Notes: generated by a model from the letters alone, not told the origin. DNA of 64,000 bases from VRUE01 sp963705635 (GCA_963705635.1 CAVPKH010000003.1:310001-374000); one strand, 5' to 3'; positions 7,075 to 16,767 are shown, counted from the stretch's first letter. Made by a program: numbers and translations.

Positions 7075-9203
7075 TCAAAGCGGGATCGGGTCGGCGGCGC
7101 CGGCGCCGAAGCGGCGGCGGGCGGCCTCCAGCAGGGGACCGAGCTCGGGGGCATCGAGGCTGCCGTGCTCGCGCAGCAGGGCGAGCACCTCGTCGCGGGC
7201 CGCGACCAGGGTCGGGGTGTCGTCGGGCAGCTCGGCGACGGCGAAGCGCGGCAGGCCGTGCTGGCGGGTGCCAAGCACCTCCCCCTCGCCACGCAGGCTG
7301 AGGTCGACCTCGGCCAGCTTGAAGCCGTCGCTCTCGCGCTCGACCGCCTTCAGGCGCCGCCGCGCCATCGCCCCCGCATCTTCGGGAAAGAGCAGGCAGT
7401 GGGACTCGTGCGCGCCGCGGCCGACCCGCCCGCGCAGCTGGTGCAGCTGCGAGACCCCGTAGCGCTCGGCCCCCTCGATCGCCATCACGGTCGCGTTCGG
7501 CACGTCGATCCCGACCTCGATCACGGTGGTCGCGACGAGGACGTCGGAGGCGCCGGAGGCGAAGGCCTCCATCGCCTCCGCCTTGCGCGCCGAGGGCATC
7601 TGGCCGTGGATGACGCCGACCGAGAAGTCGCGCAGCTCGCCGGCGGCGAGCCGCTCCGCCTCGACCTCGGCCGCCTGCCCCTGCAGCTTCTCCGACTCTT
7701 CGACCAGCGGGCAGACGACGAAGGCCTGGCGCCCCGCGCGCAGCTGCCCGCGGATGAAGTCGTAGGCGGCGCCACGATCGGCCTCGCCGACGATCCGGGT
7801 CTGGACCGGCTTGCGCCCGGACGGCAGCTGGTGGAGGGCGGTCGTATCGAGGTCGCCGTAGGCGGTCAGCGAGAGCGTTCGCGGGATCGGCGTCGCGGTC
7901 ATGTGCAGGACGTGCGGCGCCATCCCCTCGACCCCCTTCGAGTCGAGCGCCTTGCGCTGCTCGACCCCGAACCGATGCTGCTCGTCGACGACGCTGAGGC
8001 CGAGGCGGGCGAACTCGACCGACTGGCTCGATCAGGGCGTGCGTTCCCACGATCAGCCCCAGCTCGCCGGTCGCCAGCCGCTCGAGCGCCTCCCGGCGCC
8101 GGGCCGCCGGGGTGGCCCCGGTCAGCAGGGCGAACGGCGTCGCCGCTTCCGCCAGCAGCTTGCCCAGGGTGACCGCGTGCTGCTCGGCCAGCGTCTCGGT
8201 CGGCGCCATCAGCACCGCCTGGAAGCCGGCTTCCAGCGCCCGCAACATCGAGTAGACGGCGACCACGGTCTTGCCGCTGACCCGACCTCGCCCATCAGCA
8301 GCCGCTGCATCGGCTCGCCCGAGTCGAGGTCCCGCGTCGATCTCGTCGAAGGCCTTGAGCTGGTCCCTGGTCGGCTCGAACGGCAGCGACTCGATCCAGC
8401 GCCCCACCGGCTCGCCCGGCTTGCCCAGCTTCGGCGCCGGCCGCGCCGACCCGGTGGGCGCGCTTGCGGGTCGCGAGGATCGCCTGGTAGAGAAAGAGCT
8501 CTTCGAAGCGAGGCGGCGCGCGCGCCTGCTCTACCTCCTCCTCGGCTCTCGGGAAAGTGGACCGCCTTGATCGCGTCGGCCGACCGCGGCCAGCTCGCGC
8601 CGCACCCGCAGCTCCGGCCGGCAGCGGCTCAAGCACATTGGCGACCGAGGGGATCGCCTGCTCCACCCACTGCCGCAGGCGCTGAGTTTGCAGCTGCTCG
8701 GTGGCCGGATGGACGGGCGCCAGACCTTCGTGGCTCCGCGGCACCGAACTCGTATTCGGAGACGCGGAAACCACTTTTGTCGAGCGAGCCGGTGAGCAGG
8801 AGCGCGGTGCCGGGGGTCAGCTTCGGCGCGATCCAGGGCTGGTTGAACCAGGTCGCGCGCATCGTCGCCGCTCTCGTCGCCGACTTTGACGCCGAGGATG
8901 AGTCAGGCCGCGGTCGCCGAAAGGGGCGCGGGGTCGGCCGAGCACCTCGACCGCCACGGTTGCCTGCTGGCCCGGCTCGAGGCTGCCGACGGCGACGATC
9001 TGCCGATCGCGGTGGCTATGCGGAAAGCGAGCAGAAGGTCGCCGATGGTAGGAGGCCTGCGTCGGCGGCGGCACCGGCGAGCTTCGGCCCCACCCCCCCA
9101 GCGCCTGGATCGAGACGTCGAGGGCGCTGGGCCGCGGCCAGTGGACCGGGGCGTCGCGCAACTGCGCCCGGGTCAGCTCGGAAGCCCCGGCGAAGGAGCG
9201 CAC
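7075..9203 (-). CDS. recG: ATP-dependent DNA helicase RecG (frameshifted in this sequence)
   Basis: Branch-migrating helicase for stalled forks and recombination intermediates. The C-terminal 300 residues are intact and diagnostic: VVDEQHRFGVEQRKAL (DEQH motif), HMTATPIPRTL, VATTVIEVGIDVPNA and LHQLRGRVGRG. The N-terminal half is recognisable only across several frames: a wedge-domain start (SALDVSIQALGGVGPKLAG), the OB segment (RATWFNQPWIAPKLTPGTA), VHFPES, FLYQAILATRKRAHR and SGKTVVAVYSMLRALE. At least six frame changes lie between about 8024 and 9120; for example one surplus base near 8024 breaks the frame before VEFARLGLSVVDEQ. GTG 9203 overlaps the TAG stop of the upstream gene. Sequence error is likelier than decay, because the frames keep full family conservation. 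Confidence 0.85.
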
Positions 9204-10833
9204 TACTGGGAGGCGAGCAGCCACCACCAGCTCGGCTGACCGCCATCGTGGGTCTCGATCTCGACTCCGTCGGGGACGTGGGTGTCGAGCTCATCGAGCG
9301 CAATGGGCGCACCGTCGCCGGCGATCACGGTGACGATCTCCGCCCCCCGCGCGAGCCGCTCGATCGTCGCCGCCAGGGTCGATCCCGCTCCCCCCCAGGC
9401 GACGATCTCGTCGCCGGCGAAGCCGACCGCATCGCCCTTGCGAAAGCGGCCCTGCGCGTCGTCGCGGGCGGCGGGAGCGACGCCGCCGGCGGCAACGGTC
9501 TCCAGCGCGGCCTCGAGGCGCCCGACGTTCTCCTCGGCCGAGGCCGCGGAGTCGAGCTCGACCAGCGCCAGCAGGCTCGCCTGCTGCGAGGTCGCCGCGA
9601 CGACGCGGGCCGGCTTCTCCGAGAGCTCGCAGGCGCGCTCGGCGGCCATGATCACGTTGGAGGAGCTGGGAAGGACGAGAACTTCCTCCGCCGGCACCTC
9701 GTGGATGCCGGCCAGCAGCTCGTAGGTCGAGGGATTGAGGGTCTCGCCACCGGGGACGACGTGGGCGCCGAGCTCGGCGAAGAGGCGCTCGAGGCCATCG
9801 CCCGCCGCAACCGCGAGCACCCCGTCCGCCCCCCCTGCAGGCGGGCTCGGCGCTCGGCGATCTGCTCGCGCATGTCGGCGACGTCGAGGTTGGTGACCTT
9901 GCCGGCGTCCTCGAAGAGGGCCACCGCAGCCTCGGGATCGTCGGTGTGGACGTGGACCTTGAGCGTCACCTCGTCGCCGACGACGAGCACCGAGTCACCC
10001 AGGCCCTCGAGCTTTGGCAGGAAGTCGCGACCGCTGAGGCCGGATCCGGAGACGATGAAGTTGGTGCAGTAGCTGAAGCGGCTGTCCTCGTGGTGGGGAC
10101 GGCTGAGGCGCGGCGCCTCGTGGTGGGAGATCTCGGGCACCGCCGCGTCGTCCCCCCGCAACCCGGCGACGACCCCGGCGAGGATCAGCACCAGGCCATA
10201 GCCACCGGCATCGACGACGCCGGATTCGCGCAGCACGTCGAGCTGCTCGGGCGTCCGCTCCACCGCGCGCTGGCCGTCGGCGATCGCTTTCTCCAGCACC
10301 TCGGCGAGGACGGCGTCCTGCTGCTCATCGGCGACGCCGCGGTCGAGCCGCTGTTTGTCGGCATCGAGATGGGCGAGCTGGCGGGCGATCGAGTGGGCCA
10401 TCTCGCGGAAGACGGTCAGCATCGTCCCCTCGGCCGGCTCCCGCACCGAGTCATAGGCGGCATCGGCGGCGCTGGCGAAGGCGGAGGCGACCAGCACCGG
10501 GTCGATCAGCTCACCCGGCCGGCTCGCCAGCTCCTCGGCGGCGCCGCGCACGATCTGGCTGAGGATCACGCCGGAGTTGCCCCGCGCCCCCATCAGCGCC
10601 GCCCGCGCCAATGCCTGCACCAGCTGAACACGGCCGACCTCGTCGACCTCGAGATCGTCGAGCCGGTCGAGCTCCTCCATCACCGCCCGCATCGTCATCG
10701 CCATGTTGTCGCCGGTGTCGCCGTCGGCGACGGGGAAGACATTGAGGTCGTTGACCTCCTGGCGGCGAGCCTCCAGGTGGGCGTAAGCAGAGGTGACGAC
10801 GCGCCGGAAGCGCACGATCGAGGGATCGGGCAT
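9203..10833 (-). CDS. FakA/YloV-like DhaL-DegV kinase (one frameshift)
   Basis: Fatty acid kinase A-like protein. The N-terminal DhaL (DAK2) ATP-binding domain has NVFPVADGDTGDNMAMTM near residue 32 and MGARGNSGVILSQ near 85; the middle and C-terminal parts resemble DegV-like lipid-binding modules (PSSSNVIMAAERACE). Known relatives phosphorylate fatty acids held by FakB proteins; no FakB is in the window. One frame change near 9829-9840 coincides with a run of seven G on the coding strand and is most simply a missing G. The ATG at 10833 has TAGATT 7 nt upstream and no ribosome site. The recG start is coupled to this stop (TAGTG), a common recG neighbourhood. Confidence 0.85.
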
Positions 10834-10840
10834 CAGTCGC

Positions 10841-10846
10841 AATCTA
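10841..10846 (-). promoter_or_regulatory. -10 box for leaderless fakA-like transcript
   Basis: TAGATT followed by 7 nt and the ATG start at 10833; no ribosome site is present. Confidence 0.5.
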
Positions 10847-10909
10847 GCTGCCGGGTGCGGATGCCCTGCCCCGGAGCCCAGCCGCCGAGTTCGCTACGGT
10901 CACGCGTCG

Positions 10910-13075
10910 ATGAGACGCCTCGGCAACTGGTGCACCACCCACCGCACGATGGTCATCCTCGCCTGGATCGTGGCGCTGGTCGGCGCCGGCATCGCCGCCG
11001 GCTCGGCCGGCTCAGCCTTCTCGGAAAACTTCAAGCTGCCCTCTTCGGACTCCCAGCGCGCCGTCGACCTCCTGGAAAAGCGCTTCCCGGCGCAATCCGG
11101 AGAAACCGCGACGATCGTCTTCCGGGCGACCGCCGGGGCCGAATCGCCCCCGGTCAAGCAAAAGATGTCGACCGCCTTCGCCGCGATCGCGAAGGTGCCG
11201 CACGTCAGCGAAGTCTCGAACCCCTACGCGGGATCCGGCGCCGCCGCGGTCAGCGACGACGGCAAGATCGCCTACGCCACCGTCCAGTTCGACGAGCAGG
11301 GCAAGAAGATCGGCAAAGAGAACGTCGAAAAGGTGATGGACCTCGCCCAGGGCGCGGCGGCGCCCGGGCTCCAGGTCGAGCTTGGCGGGCAGCCGATCGA
11401 GGAAGTCCGCCAGGAAGAAGGCGACACCTCGTTCATGATCGGCCTGCTGGCGGCGGTCGTGATCCTGCTCTTCACCTTCGGCTCGGTCGTCGCCATGGGC
11501 CTGCCGCTGCTCACCGCGCTTTTCGCCCTCGGGGTCGGCATCAGCCTGGTCACCCTCGGCACCCACGTCTTCGACACCGCCGACTTCGCCACCCAGCTGG
11601 CGGCGATGATCGGCCTCGGCGTCGGCATCGACTACGCGCTGTTCATCCTCACCCGCTTCCGCAACGGGCTCGACGAAGGGCTGGAGCCCCAGCCGGCGGT
11701 GGTGAAAGCGGTCGACACCGCCGGCCGCGCGGTCCTCTTCGCTGGCCTCACGGTGATCATCTCGCTGCTGGGGATGCTGCTGCTCGGCGTCACCTTCCTC
11801 TACGGCGTCGCGATCGCGGCCGCGATCGCGGTGACGATGACGATGATCGCCTCGCTGACCCTGCTGCCGGCGCTGCTGGCGATCGCCGGGCGCCGGGTCG
11901 ACCGGCTGCGCCTGCCGGGCCTGGGCAAGCGCCGGCCGATGAGCGAGATGGAACTCGGCCGCTGGTACCGCTGGAGCGCGATGATCCAGCGCCACCCGGT
12001 CGTCGCCATGCTGCTCTCCGGCAGCCTGCTGGTGATCCTCTGCATCCCGGTGCTCTCGCTCAGGCTCGGCTCCAGCGACGCCGGCAGCGACCCCGCCGGC
12101 ACGACCACCCGCAAGGCTTACGACCTGCTGGCCGACGGCTTCGGCGAAGGGTTCAACGGGTCCCTCCAGGTCGTCGCCGAACTACCCAAGCGCGGCGACG
12201 ACGCGGTCCTCGTTTCGCTGCGCCGCGAAATCGAAGACCAGCCGGGGGTGGCCGCGGTCACAACGCCGACGCTCAACCCGGCCAAGGACGTCGGCGTCAT
12301 CGTCGTCTACCCGACCACCTCGCCGCAGAGCGAAGCGACGACGAAGCTGCTCGAAAGGCTGCGCGAGGACGTCGTGCCGCCGGCGGCGCAGCGCAGCGGG
12401 GCGCACGTCTACATCGGCGGGATCACCGCGATCTTCGAGGACTTCGGCAACGTCCTGACCGAAAAGCTGCCGCTCTTCATCGGCGTCGTCGTCCTGCTCT
12501 CGGCGCTGCTGCTGATGGCGGTCTTCCGCTCGGTCCTAGTGCCGTTGAAGGCGATGCTGATGAACCTGCTCAGCATCGGCGCCTCCTTCGGCATCGTCGT
12601 CGCCGTCTTCCAGTGGGGCTGGCTCGGTGGCTTGATCGGGCTCGAAGGAACCGGGCCGATCGAGGCCTTCCTACCGGTCTTCCTCTTCGCCATCGTCTTC
12701 GGCCTTTCGATGGACTACGAGGTCTTCCTGATGTCGCGCATCCACGAGGAATGGGAGAACAGCCACGAGGCGACGCGAGCAGTGACCAGGGGGCTCGCCC
12801 TGACCGGCCGCGTGATCACCGCCGCGGCAGCGATCATGGTCACCGTCTTCGCCTCCTTCATGATCGGCGAAGACCGCATCATCAAGCTCTTCGGCCTCGG
12901 CCTCTCCGCGGCCGTCCTGATCGACGCGGTGGTGATCCGCACCGTCCTCGTGCCCTCGATCATGCAGCTCTTCGGCGCCCGCGCCTGGTGGGTGCCCAGC
13001 TGGCTGTCCCGCATCCTCCCCCGCATCTCAGTAGAGCCGCACACGACCGCTGAACCGCTCCCCGAGACTGACTGA
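10910..13075 (+). CDS. MMPL/RND family transporter
   Basis: Large integral membrane exporter of the MmpL/RND superfamily, 721 residues from the ATG at 10910. It has two repeated halves. Each begins with a hydrophobic helix and an extracytoplasmic loop (about 35-175 and 375-530), followed by a bundle of membrane helices. Proton-relay type motifs appear in each half: VGIDYALFILTRFRNGL near 240 and GLSMDYEVFLMSRIHEEW near 600. Relatives export lipids, pigments or drugs; the substrate here is unknown. It is divergent from the FakA-like gene and interrupts the usual rpmB-fakA-recG order. TACGGT lies 9 nt before the start. Confidence 0.88.
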   Translation: MRRLGNWCTTHRTMVILAWIVALVGAGIAAGSAGSAFSENFKLPSSDSQRAVDLLEKRFPAQSGETATIVFRATAGAESPPVKQKMSTAFAAIAKVPHVSEVSNPYAGSGAAAVSDDGKIAYATVQFDEQGKKIGKENVEKVMDLAQGAAAPGLQVELGGQPIEEVRQEEGDTSFMIGLLAAVVILLFTFGSVVAMGLPLLTALFALGVGISLVTLGTHVFDTADFATQLAAMIGLGVGIDYALFILTRFRNGLDEGLEPQPAVVKAVDTAGRAVLFAGLTVIISLLGMLLLGVTFLYGVAIAAAIAVTMTMIASLTLLPALLAIAGRRVDRLRLPGLGKRRPMSEMELGRWYRWSAMIQRHPVVAMLLSGSLLVILCIPVLSLRLGSSDAGSDPAGTTTRKAYDLLADGFGEGFNGSLQVVAELPKRGDDAVLVSLRREIEDQPGVAAVTTPTLNPAKDVGVIVVYPTTSPQSEATTKLLERLREDVVPPAAQRSGAHVYIGGITAIFEDFGNVLTEKLPLFIGVVVLLSALLLMAVFRSVLVPLKAMLMNLLSIGASFGIVVAVFQWGWLGGLIGLEGTGPIEAFLPVFLFAIVFGLSMDYEVFLMSRIHEEWENSHEATRAVTRGLALTGRVITAAAAIMVTVFASFMIGEDRIIKLFGLGLSAAVLIDAVVIRTVLVPSIMQLFGARAWWVPSWLSRILPRISVEPHTTAEPLPETD

Positions 13076-13076
13076 C

Positions 13077-13117
13077 CGCCTCCGGGCGGACGGGGATGAC
13101 GGGTCCCGCCATCCCGC
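13077..13117. terminator. GC hairpins after the MMPL gene
   Basis: CCGCC-TCCG-GGCGG follows the stop codon directly, and a second imperfect GC-rich dyad (GGGATGACGGG / CCCGCCATCCC) follows it. Probable factor-dependent or hairpin terminator; no T-run. Confidence 0.4.
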
Positions 13118-13202
13118 TTAGACCCAGACAGCTCTCAGCCCCGAGTCCGCCACGCTTCTTCTTGTGAGCTTGGGGGCTATGCCGTCTTCGCGACCGTGTC
13201 GA

Positions 13203-13350
13203 AGGGGGCCTGGCCGGTCTCCAGGCGAATGTCGCCGAAGGGCGGCGATATGCAATCTGTCTATTGCGCGGCGTCAGCCGCGCTGAAGGTTCGTCGCTAA
13301 GCGCGAAGCGCGTGCGACATCAATTCGCCTGGAGACCGGCCAGGCCCCCT
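13203..13350. terminator. 28-bp inverted repeat with internal hairpins (element C)
   Basis: A 28-bp perfect inverted repeat (13203-13230 with 13323-13350) encloses 92 nt. Inside is a smaller hairpin GTCGC...GCGAC whose loop is TAAGCGCGAAGCGCGT, the same core as in elements A and B. It lies between the convergent MMPL and rpmB genes and takes up most of the 292-nt spacer; no gene is seen there. Confidence 0.7.
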
Positions 13351-13367
13351 CACCGCAACCCGTTGCG

Positions 13368-13571
13368 TCAGGCGGCCTTGACTACCTTGTTGGCCTTGAG
13401 GCAGCGCGTGCAGACGTAGGCGCGCAGCTTGCGCCCTTCCTCCTGGATCCGCACCTTCTGCAGGTTCGGATCGAAGCGCCGCTTGGTGGCGACCATCGAG
13501 TGGCTCCGGGACTGGCCGAACGCCGGTCCCTTGCCGCAGCTGTGGCATACCTTGGCCATCGGGTCGTGCAT
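13368..13571 (-). CDS. rpmB: 50S ribosomal protein L28
   Basis: Large-subunit ribosomal protein with the family start MAKVCHSCGKGPAFGQSRSH and a second Cys pair (CTRC) that together suggest a zinc-binding type. The usual start would be the ATG at 13559, but only the ATG at 13571 has a ribosome site (AAGG, 4-nt spacer), adding MHDP in front. The gene is divergent from the toxin-antitoxin pair, with 78 bp between starts. Confidence 0.93.
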   Translation of the reverse strand: MHDPMAKVCHSCGKGPAFGQSRSHSMVATKRRFDPNLQKVRIQEEGRKLRAYVCTRCLKANKVVKAA

Positions 13572-13605
13572 GGTACCTTGATCGCTAGTTAGCTAAGTGG
13601 ACTAA

Positions 13606-13611
13606 TACTGG
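13606..13611 (+). promoter_or_regulatory. Candidate -10 box of the toxin-antitoxin operon
   Basis: The AT-rich spacer between rpmB and the antitoxin holds TAATAC about 40 nt before the antitoxin ATG and short dyads (GCTA-GT-TAGC) upstream. The antitoxin would be expected to bind here; that is inference. Confidence 0.4.
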
Positions 13612-13649
13612 ACTGGATTTCAGCAACTCGATCCAAAGGGGGGAGAGAA

Positions 13650-13943
13650 ATGGCCGCTGAAGACTTGGAGACAGTGAACATGCACGAGGCCAAGACGCAC
13701 CTGTCAAAGCTGGTCGCCCGGGTTGAGGGCGGCGAGCAGATCGTGATCACCCGCGCCGGCAGGCCGGCGGCGAAGCTGGTGCCCGTGCCAAAGGAGCTCG
13801 GCCCACGCAAGCTCGGTGGCTGGGAGGGCAAGATGCGTGCGCCAACGGTGGCGGAGATGCGGGCAATCAAGGATGAAATCGCCGATGACTTCGAGGAGAG
13901 CAAGATCTTCCCAAGTGGCGACGACCTCTGGACGGGCGATTGA
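13650..13943 (+). CDS. Phd/YefM-type antitoxin
   Basis: Antitoxin of 97 residues. The N-terminal DNA-binding part (VNMHEAKTHLSKLVARVEGG, then IVITRAGRPAAKLVPV) is the classic Phd/YefM signature; the acidic C-terminus (EIADDFEESKIFPSGDDLW) would wrap the toxin. A strong GGGGGGAGAG ribosome site precedes the ATG. The stop overlaps the toxin start by 4 nt (TTGA), giving coupled translation. Such antitoxins usually repress their own operon. Confidence 0.9.
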   Translation: MAAEDLETVNMHEAKTHLSKLVARVEGGEQIVITRAGRPAAKLVPVPKELGPRKLGGWEGKMRAPTVAEMRAIKDEIADDFEESKIFPSGDDLWTGD

Positions 13944-14320
13944 GATTGTTGCTTGACACCCACGCCCTGCTGTGGGCCCTGATTGCCCCGGACCGTCTGT
14001 CAAGACGCACCGCTGAGGCCATTGAGGCGCACGACACCGATGTCTTCGTCAGCATCGTCAGCCCCTGGGAGATGGCGATTGCCAAAGCGCGCGGGCGCAT
14101 GGACCCGCCAGACGACCTCGAGAAACAGCTGATTGAGAAGCGCTTCACGCTTCTTCCGGTCACGCTCCGCCACACTCAAATGATCGAGTCACTGCCGCAC
14201 CATCACCGCGATCCGTTCGACCGCATGCTCGTCGCGCAGGCCCAGGTCGAGGGGCTGACCATCGTCACCGTCGGCCGAGCTCTGCGCCGTTATCCGGTCT
14301 CGCTGATATCGGCCGTCTAA
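13940..14320 (+). CDS. vapC: VapC-type PIN-domain toxin
   Basis: PIN-domain ribonuclease toxin, 126 residues. Acidic active-site residues are visible: Asp in LLLDTHALLWAL (residue 6), Glu in VSPWEMAIAKARG (about 43) and Asp residues in HRDPFDRMLVAQA (about 90-94). It starts with TTG inside the antitoxin stop and would cleave RNA when the antitoxin is degraded. It overlaps the convergent ribH stop by 4 nt, so the pair sits tightly between rpmB and the riboflavin operon, consistent with an acquired module. Confidence 0.9.
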   Translation: MRLLLDTHALLWALIAPDRLSRRTAEAIEAHDTDVFVSIVSPWEMAIAKARGRMDPPDDLEKQLIEKRFTLLPVTLRHTQMIESLPHHHRDPFDRMLVAQAQVEGLTIVTVGRALRRYPVSLISAV

Positions 14321-14835
14321 CCGTCGCGATTCTGCCAGCGATACGGGTTGACCTCCCGTTTCAACAGGGCCATGCGGGCGACGGTGAGGGCGGCGTTGCG
14401 GCCCTGGTCGCGCTTGCCGCCGCCGGCCCGGGCGAGGGCCTGCTCCATCGTGTCGCAGGTGATCAGGCCGAAGGCGCAGGGCACGCCGGTCGCCAGCTGC
14501 ACGTCCTGGATGCCGCGGGCGGCCTCGGCGCAGACGAAGTCGTAGTGGTCGGTCTCGCCGCGGATGACGACGCCGAGGCAGGCGACCCCGGAGAAACGCT
14601 CGCTGGTCGCGTGCAGCTTGGCGGCGAACGGCAGCTCGTAGGCGCCCGGGACCGAGACTTCGCTGACCGCAGAGGCTGGGACGCCGGCGAGCTCGAAGCC
14701 TTCGCGGGCGCCGCCGAGCAGCCGTTCCGCCAGATCCTCGTAGAAGCGCCCGACGCAGACCGCGAACCGCAGCTCGGCCAGGGCCTCCTTCTCCTCCGCG
14801 CTGAAGCTCTCGAGGAAGGCGGTCGACTCAGCCAT
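14317..14835 (-). CDS. ribH: 6,7-dimethyl-8-ribityllumazine synthase
   Basis: Condenses the ribityl pyrimidine with dihydroxybutanone phosphate to make lumazine, the riboflavin precursor. The 172-residue protein shows VCVGRFYEDLAERLL, VPGAYELPFAAK (substrate-binding region), GVVIRGETDHYDFVC and the catalytic-loop neighbourhood VPCAFGLITCDTMEQALAR. The N-terminus is about 20 residues longer than minimal homologues. Last gene of ribD-ribE-ribBA-ribH; its ATG lies inside the end of ribBA (8-nt overlap). Confidence 0.95.
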   Translation of the reverse strand: MAESTAFLESFSAEEKEALAELRFAVCVGRFYEDLAERLLGGAREGFELAGVPASAVSEVSVPGAYELPFAAKLHATSERFSGVACLGVVIRGETDHYDFVCAEAARGIQDVQLATGVPCAFGLITCDTMEQALARAGGGKRDQGRNAALTVARMALLKREVNPYRWQNRDG

Positions 14836-16165
14836 CTGCCGGCCCGCTCTCCTCGGCGGCGTCGCGTTCCTCCTCGTTGCGGATCATCTCCTCGTCGAGG
14901 GCGAGGCCCTGATGGTGCAGCGAGTGGCCCATCTTGTCGCGCTTGGCCCGCAGGTAGGCCTCGTTGTGGGTGTTGGGAGCCGATTCGATCGCCACCTGCT
15001 CGCTGACCGAGAGCCCGTAGCCCTCCAGCCCGACGATCTTCTTCGGGTTGTTGGTGAGGATGCGGATGCTGGTCAGGCCGAGGTCGCCGAGGATCTGGGC
15101 GCCGATCCCGTAGTCGCGCAGGTCGGCCGGCAGGCCCAGCTTGAGGTTGGCCTCGACCGTGTCGGCGCCCTCCTCCTGCAGCTTGTAGGCGCGCAGCTTG
15201 TTGAGCAGGCCAATCCCCCGCCCCTCCTGGGAGAGGTAGAGCAGGACGCCGCGGCCCTCGTGCTCGATCTGGGTCATCGCCGCGACCAGCTGCTCGCCAC
15301 AGTCGCAGCGCATGCTGTGGAAGACGTCGCCGGTGAGGCACTCGCTGTGGACGCGGACGAGCACGTCCTCGGCGCCGTCGACGTCGCCCTTGACCATCGC
15401 CACGTGGTGCTTGTCGTCAACCAGCGAGCGGTAGCCGACCGCGGTGAAGTCGCCGAACTCGGTCGGCAGGGCCGTGTCGACCACCCGCTCGACCAGCTTC
15501 TCGGTGCGACGACGGTAGGCGATCAGGTCGGCAACCGTGACCATCTTCAGGCCGTGGCGCTGGCAGTAGGGGATCAGGTCGGGGACGCGGGCCATCGTGC
15601 CGTCGTCGTTCATCACCTCGCAGATCACCCCGGCCGGGATCAGGCCGGCGAGGCGGGCGAGGTCGACGCTGGCCTCGGTGTGGCCGGTGCGCTCGAGCAC
15701 GCCGCCCTCCTTGGCCCGCAGCGGGAACATGTGGCCGGGGACGACGATGTCGCGGGGGCCGGAGCCGGGGTCGATCGCGACCTGGATCGTGTGGGCGCGG
15801 TCGTGGGCGGAGATGCCGGTGCTGACCCCGCCGGCCGCCTCGATCGTGACCGTGAAGGCGGTCTGCAGCGGCGCCTCGTTCTTGGCCGCCATCAGGTTGA
15901 GGCCGAGCTTCTCGCAGCGCTCGGCGGTCAGCGCCAGGCAGATCAGCCCGCGCGCTTCCTTGGCCATGAAGTTGACCGCCTCGGGGGTGGCGAACTGCGC
16001 CGCCATCACCAGGTCTCCCTCGTTCTCGCGATCTTCGCCGTCGCAGACCACGATCATGCGGCCGCGGCGGATTTCCTCGACCGCCTCCTCGATCGTCGAG
16101 AACGGGCTCTCCCCCGCCTCCCTGCCCAACCCGTCTGTCTTCTGCGTCTCGGTCATCTGGCTCAC
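14828..16165 (-). CDS. ribBA: Bifunctional DHBP synthase / GTP cyclohydrolase II
   Basis: Two-domain enzyme that starts both branches of riboflavin synthesis. Residues about 20-225 are the RibB part (DGEDRENEGDLVMAAQ, GHTEASVDLARLAGL). Residues about 230-420 are the RibA part with the zinc Cys cluster SECLTGDVFHSMRCDCGEQL and YLSQEGRGIGL. The GTG at 16165 overlaps the ribE stop (GTGA) and has a GGAG ribosome site. An acidic C-terminal extension (EEERDAAEESGPADG) follows the core. Confidence 0.96.
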   Translation of the reverse strand: MSQMTETQKTDGLGREAGESPFSTIEEAVEEIRRGRMIVVCDGEDRENEGDLVMAAQFATPEAVNFMAKEARGLICLALTAERCEKLGLNLMAAKNEAPLQTAFTVTIEAAGGVSTGISAHDRAHTIQVAIDPGSGPRDIVVPGHMFPLRAKEGGVLERTGHTEASVDLARLAGLIPAGVICEVMNDDGTMARVPDLIPYCQRHGLKMVTVADLIAYRRRTEKLVERVVDTALPTEFGDFTAVGYRSLVDDKHHVAMVKGDVDGAEDVLVRVHSECLTGDVFHSMRCDCGEQLVAAMTQIEHEGRGVLLYLSQEGRGIGLLNKLRAYKLQEEGADTVEANLKLGLPADLRDYGIGAQILGDLGLTSIRILTNNPKKIVGLEGYGLSVSEQVAIESAPNTHNEAYLRAKRDKMGHSLHHQGLALDEEMIRNEEERDAAEESGPADG

Positions 16166-16767
16166 GTGCGCTCCTCTCCGGCGAATGGCGCCGCCAATCG
16201 CTCAACATACTTCGCCACCACATCGCACTCCACGTTCAAGCGGTCGCCGGCGGCGACCGCAGCAAGATTCGTCCGCTCCAGGGTCTCCGGGATCAGCGAG
16301 ACCTCGACCCAGGCGTCGCCCAGGGTCGCGACGGTGAGGCTGACCCCGCTGAGCGCGATCGAGCCCTTCTCGACCACGTAGCGAAGCAGCTCGGGCGCGA
16401 GGCCGACGCGGAGGCGACGGGCAAAGCCATCGTCCTCGATCGAGACGACCTCGCCCACCCCATCGGCGTGCCCCTGGACGATGTGGCCGCCGAGCCGGTC
16501 GGAGGCCTTCATCGCCAGCTCCAGGTTGACCCTGGCGCCGGCCTCGAGGCCGCCAAGCGCGGTCACCTCCAGCGTCTGGTTCATCGCCTCGGTCTCGAAG
16601 CCGCTGGCGCCGACGCTCGTCGCCGTCAGGCAGACGCCGTTGACGGCGACCGAATCACCGCTGGCGATCTCACCGCCGAGGCGGGTCCCAATCCGCAGCC
16701 GCGCCCCGGCGGGCCCAGACTCGACGGTCTCGATGCTGCCGATGTCTTCGACCAGTCCGGTGAACAT
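16162..16767 (-). CDS. ribE: Riboflavin synthase alpha chain
   Basis: Dismutates two lumazines to riboflavin. The 201-residue product has the expected internal duplication of lumazine-binding domains: MFTGLVEDIG with VAVNGVCLTA in the first half, and GHIVQGHADGVG with ALSGVSLTVA in the second. The ATG at 16767 follows GGGAG by 5 nt and shares its A with the ribD stop (TGATG). Coupled to ribD and ribBA. Confidence 0.95.
   Translation of the reverse strand: MFTGLVEDIGSIETVESGPAGARLRIGTRLGGEIASGDSVAVNGVCLTATSVGASGFETEAMNQTLEVTALGGLEAGARVNLELAMKASDRLGGHIVQGHADGVGEVVSIEDDGFARRLRVGLAPELLRYVVEKGSIALSGVSLTVATLGDAWVEVSLIPETLERTNLAAVAAGDRLNVECDVVAKYVERLAAPFAGEERT

Noticed and set aside
9946..13053. 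1035-codon plus-strand open frame across the FakA-like gene and the MMPL gene
   Set aside because: It is a GC-rich shadow: low-complexity Arg/Ala/Gly product without family similarity, overlapping two well-supported genes.
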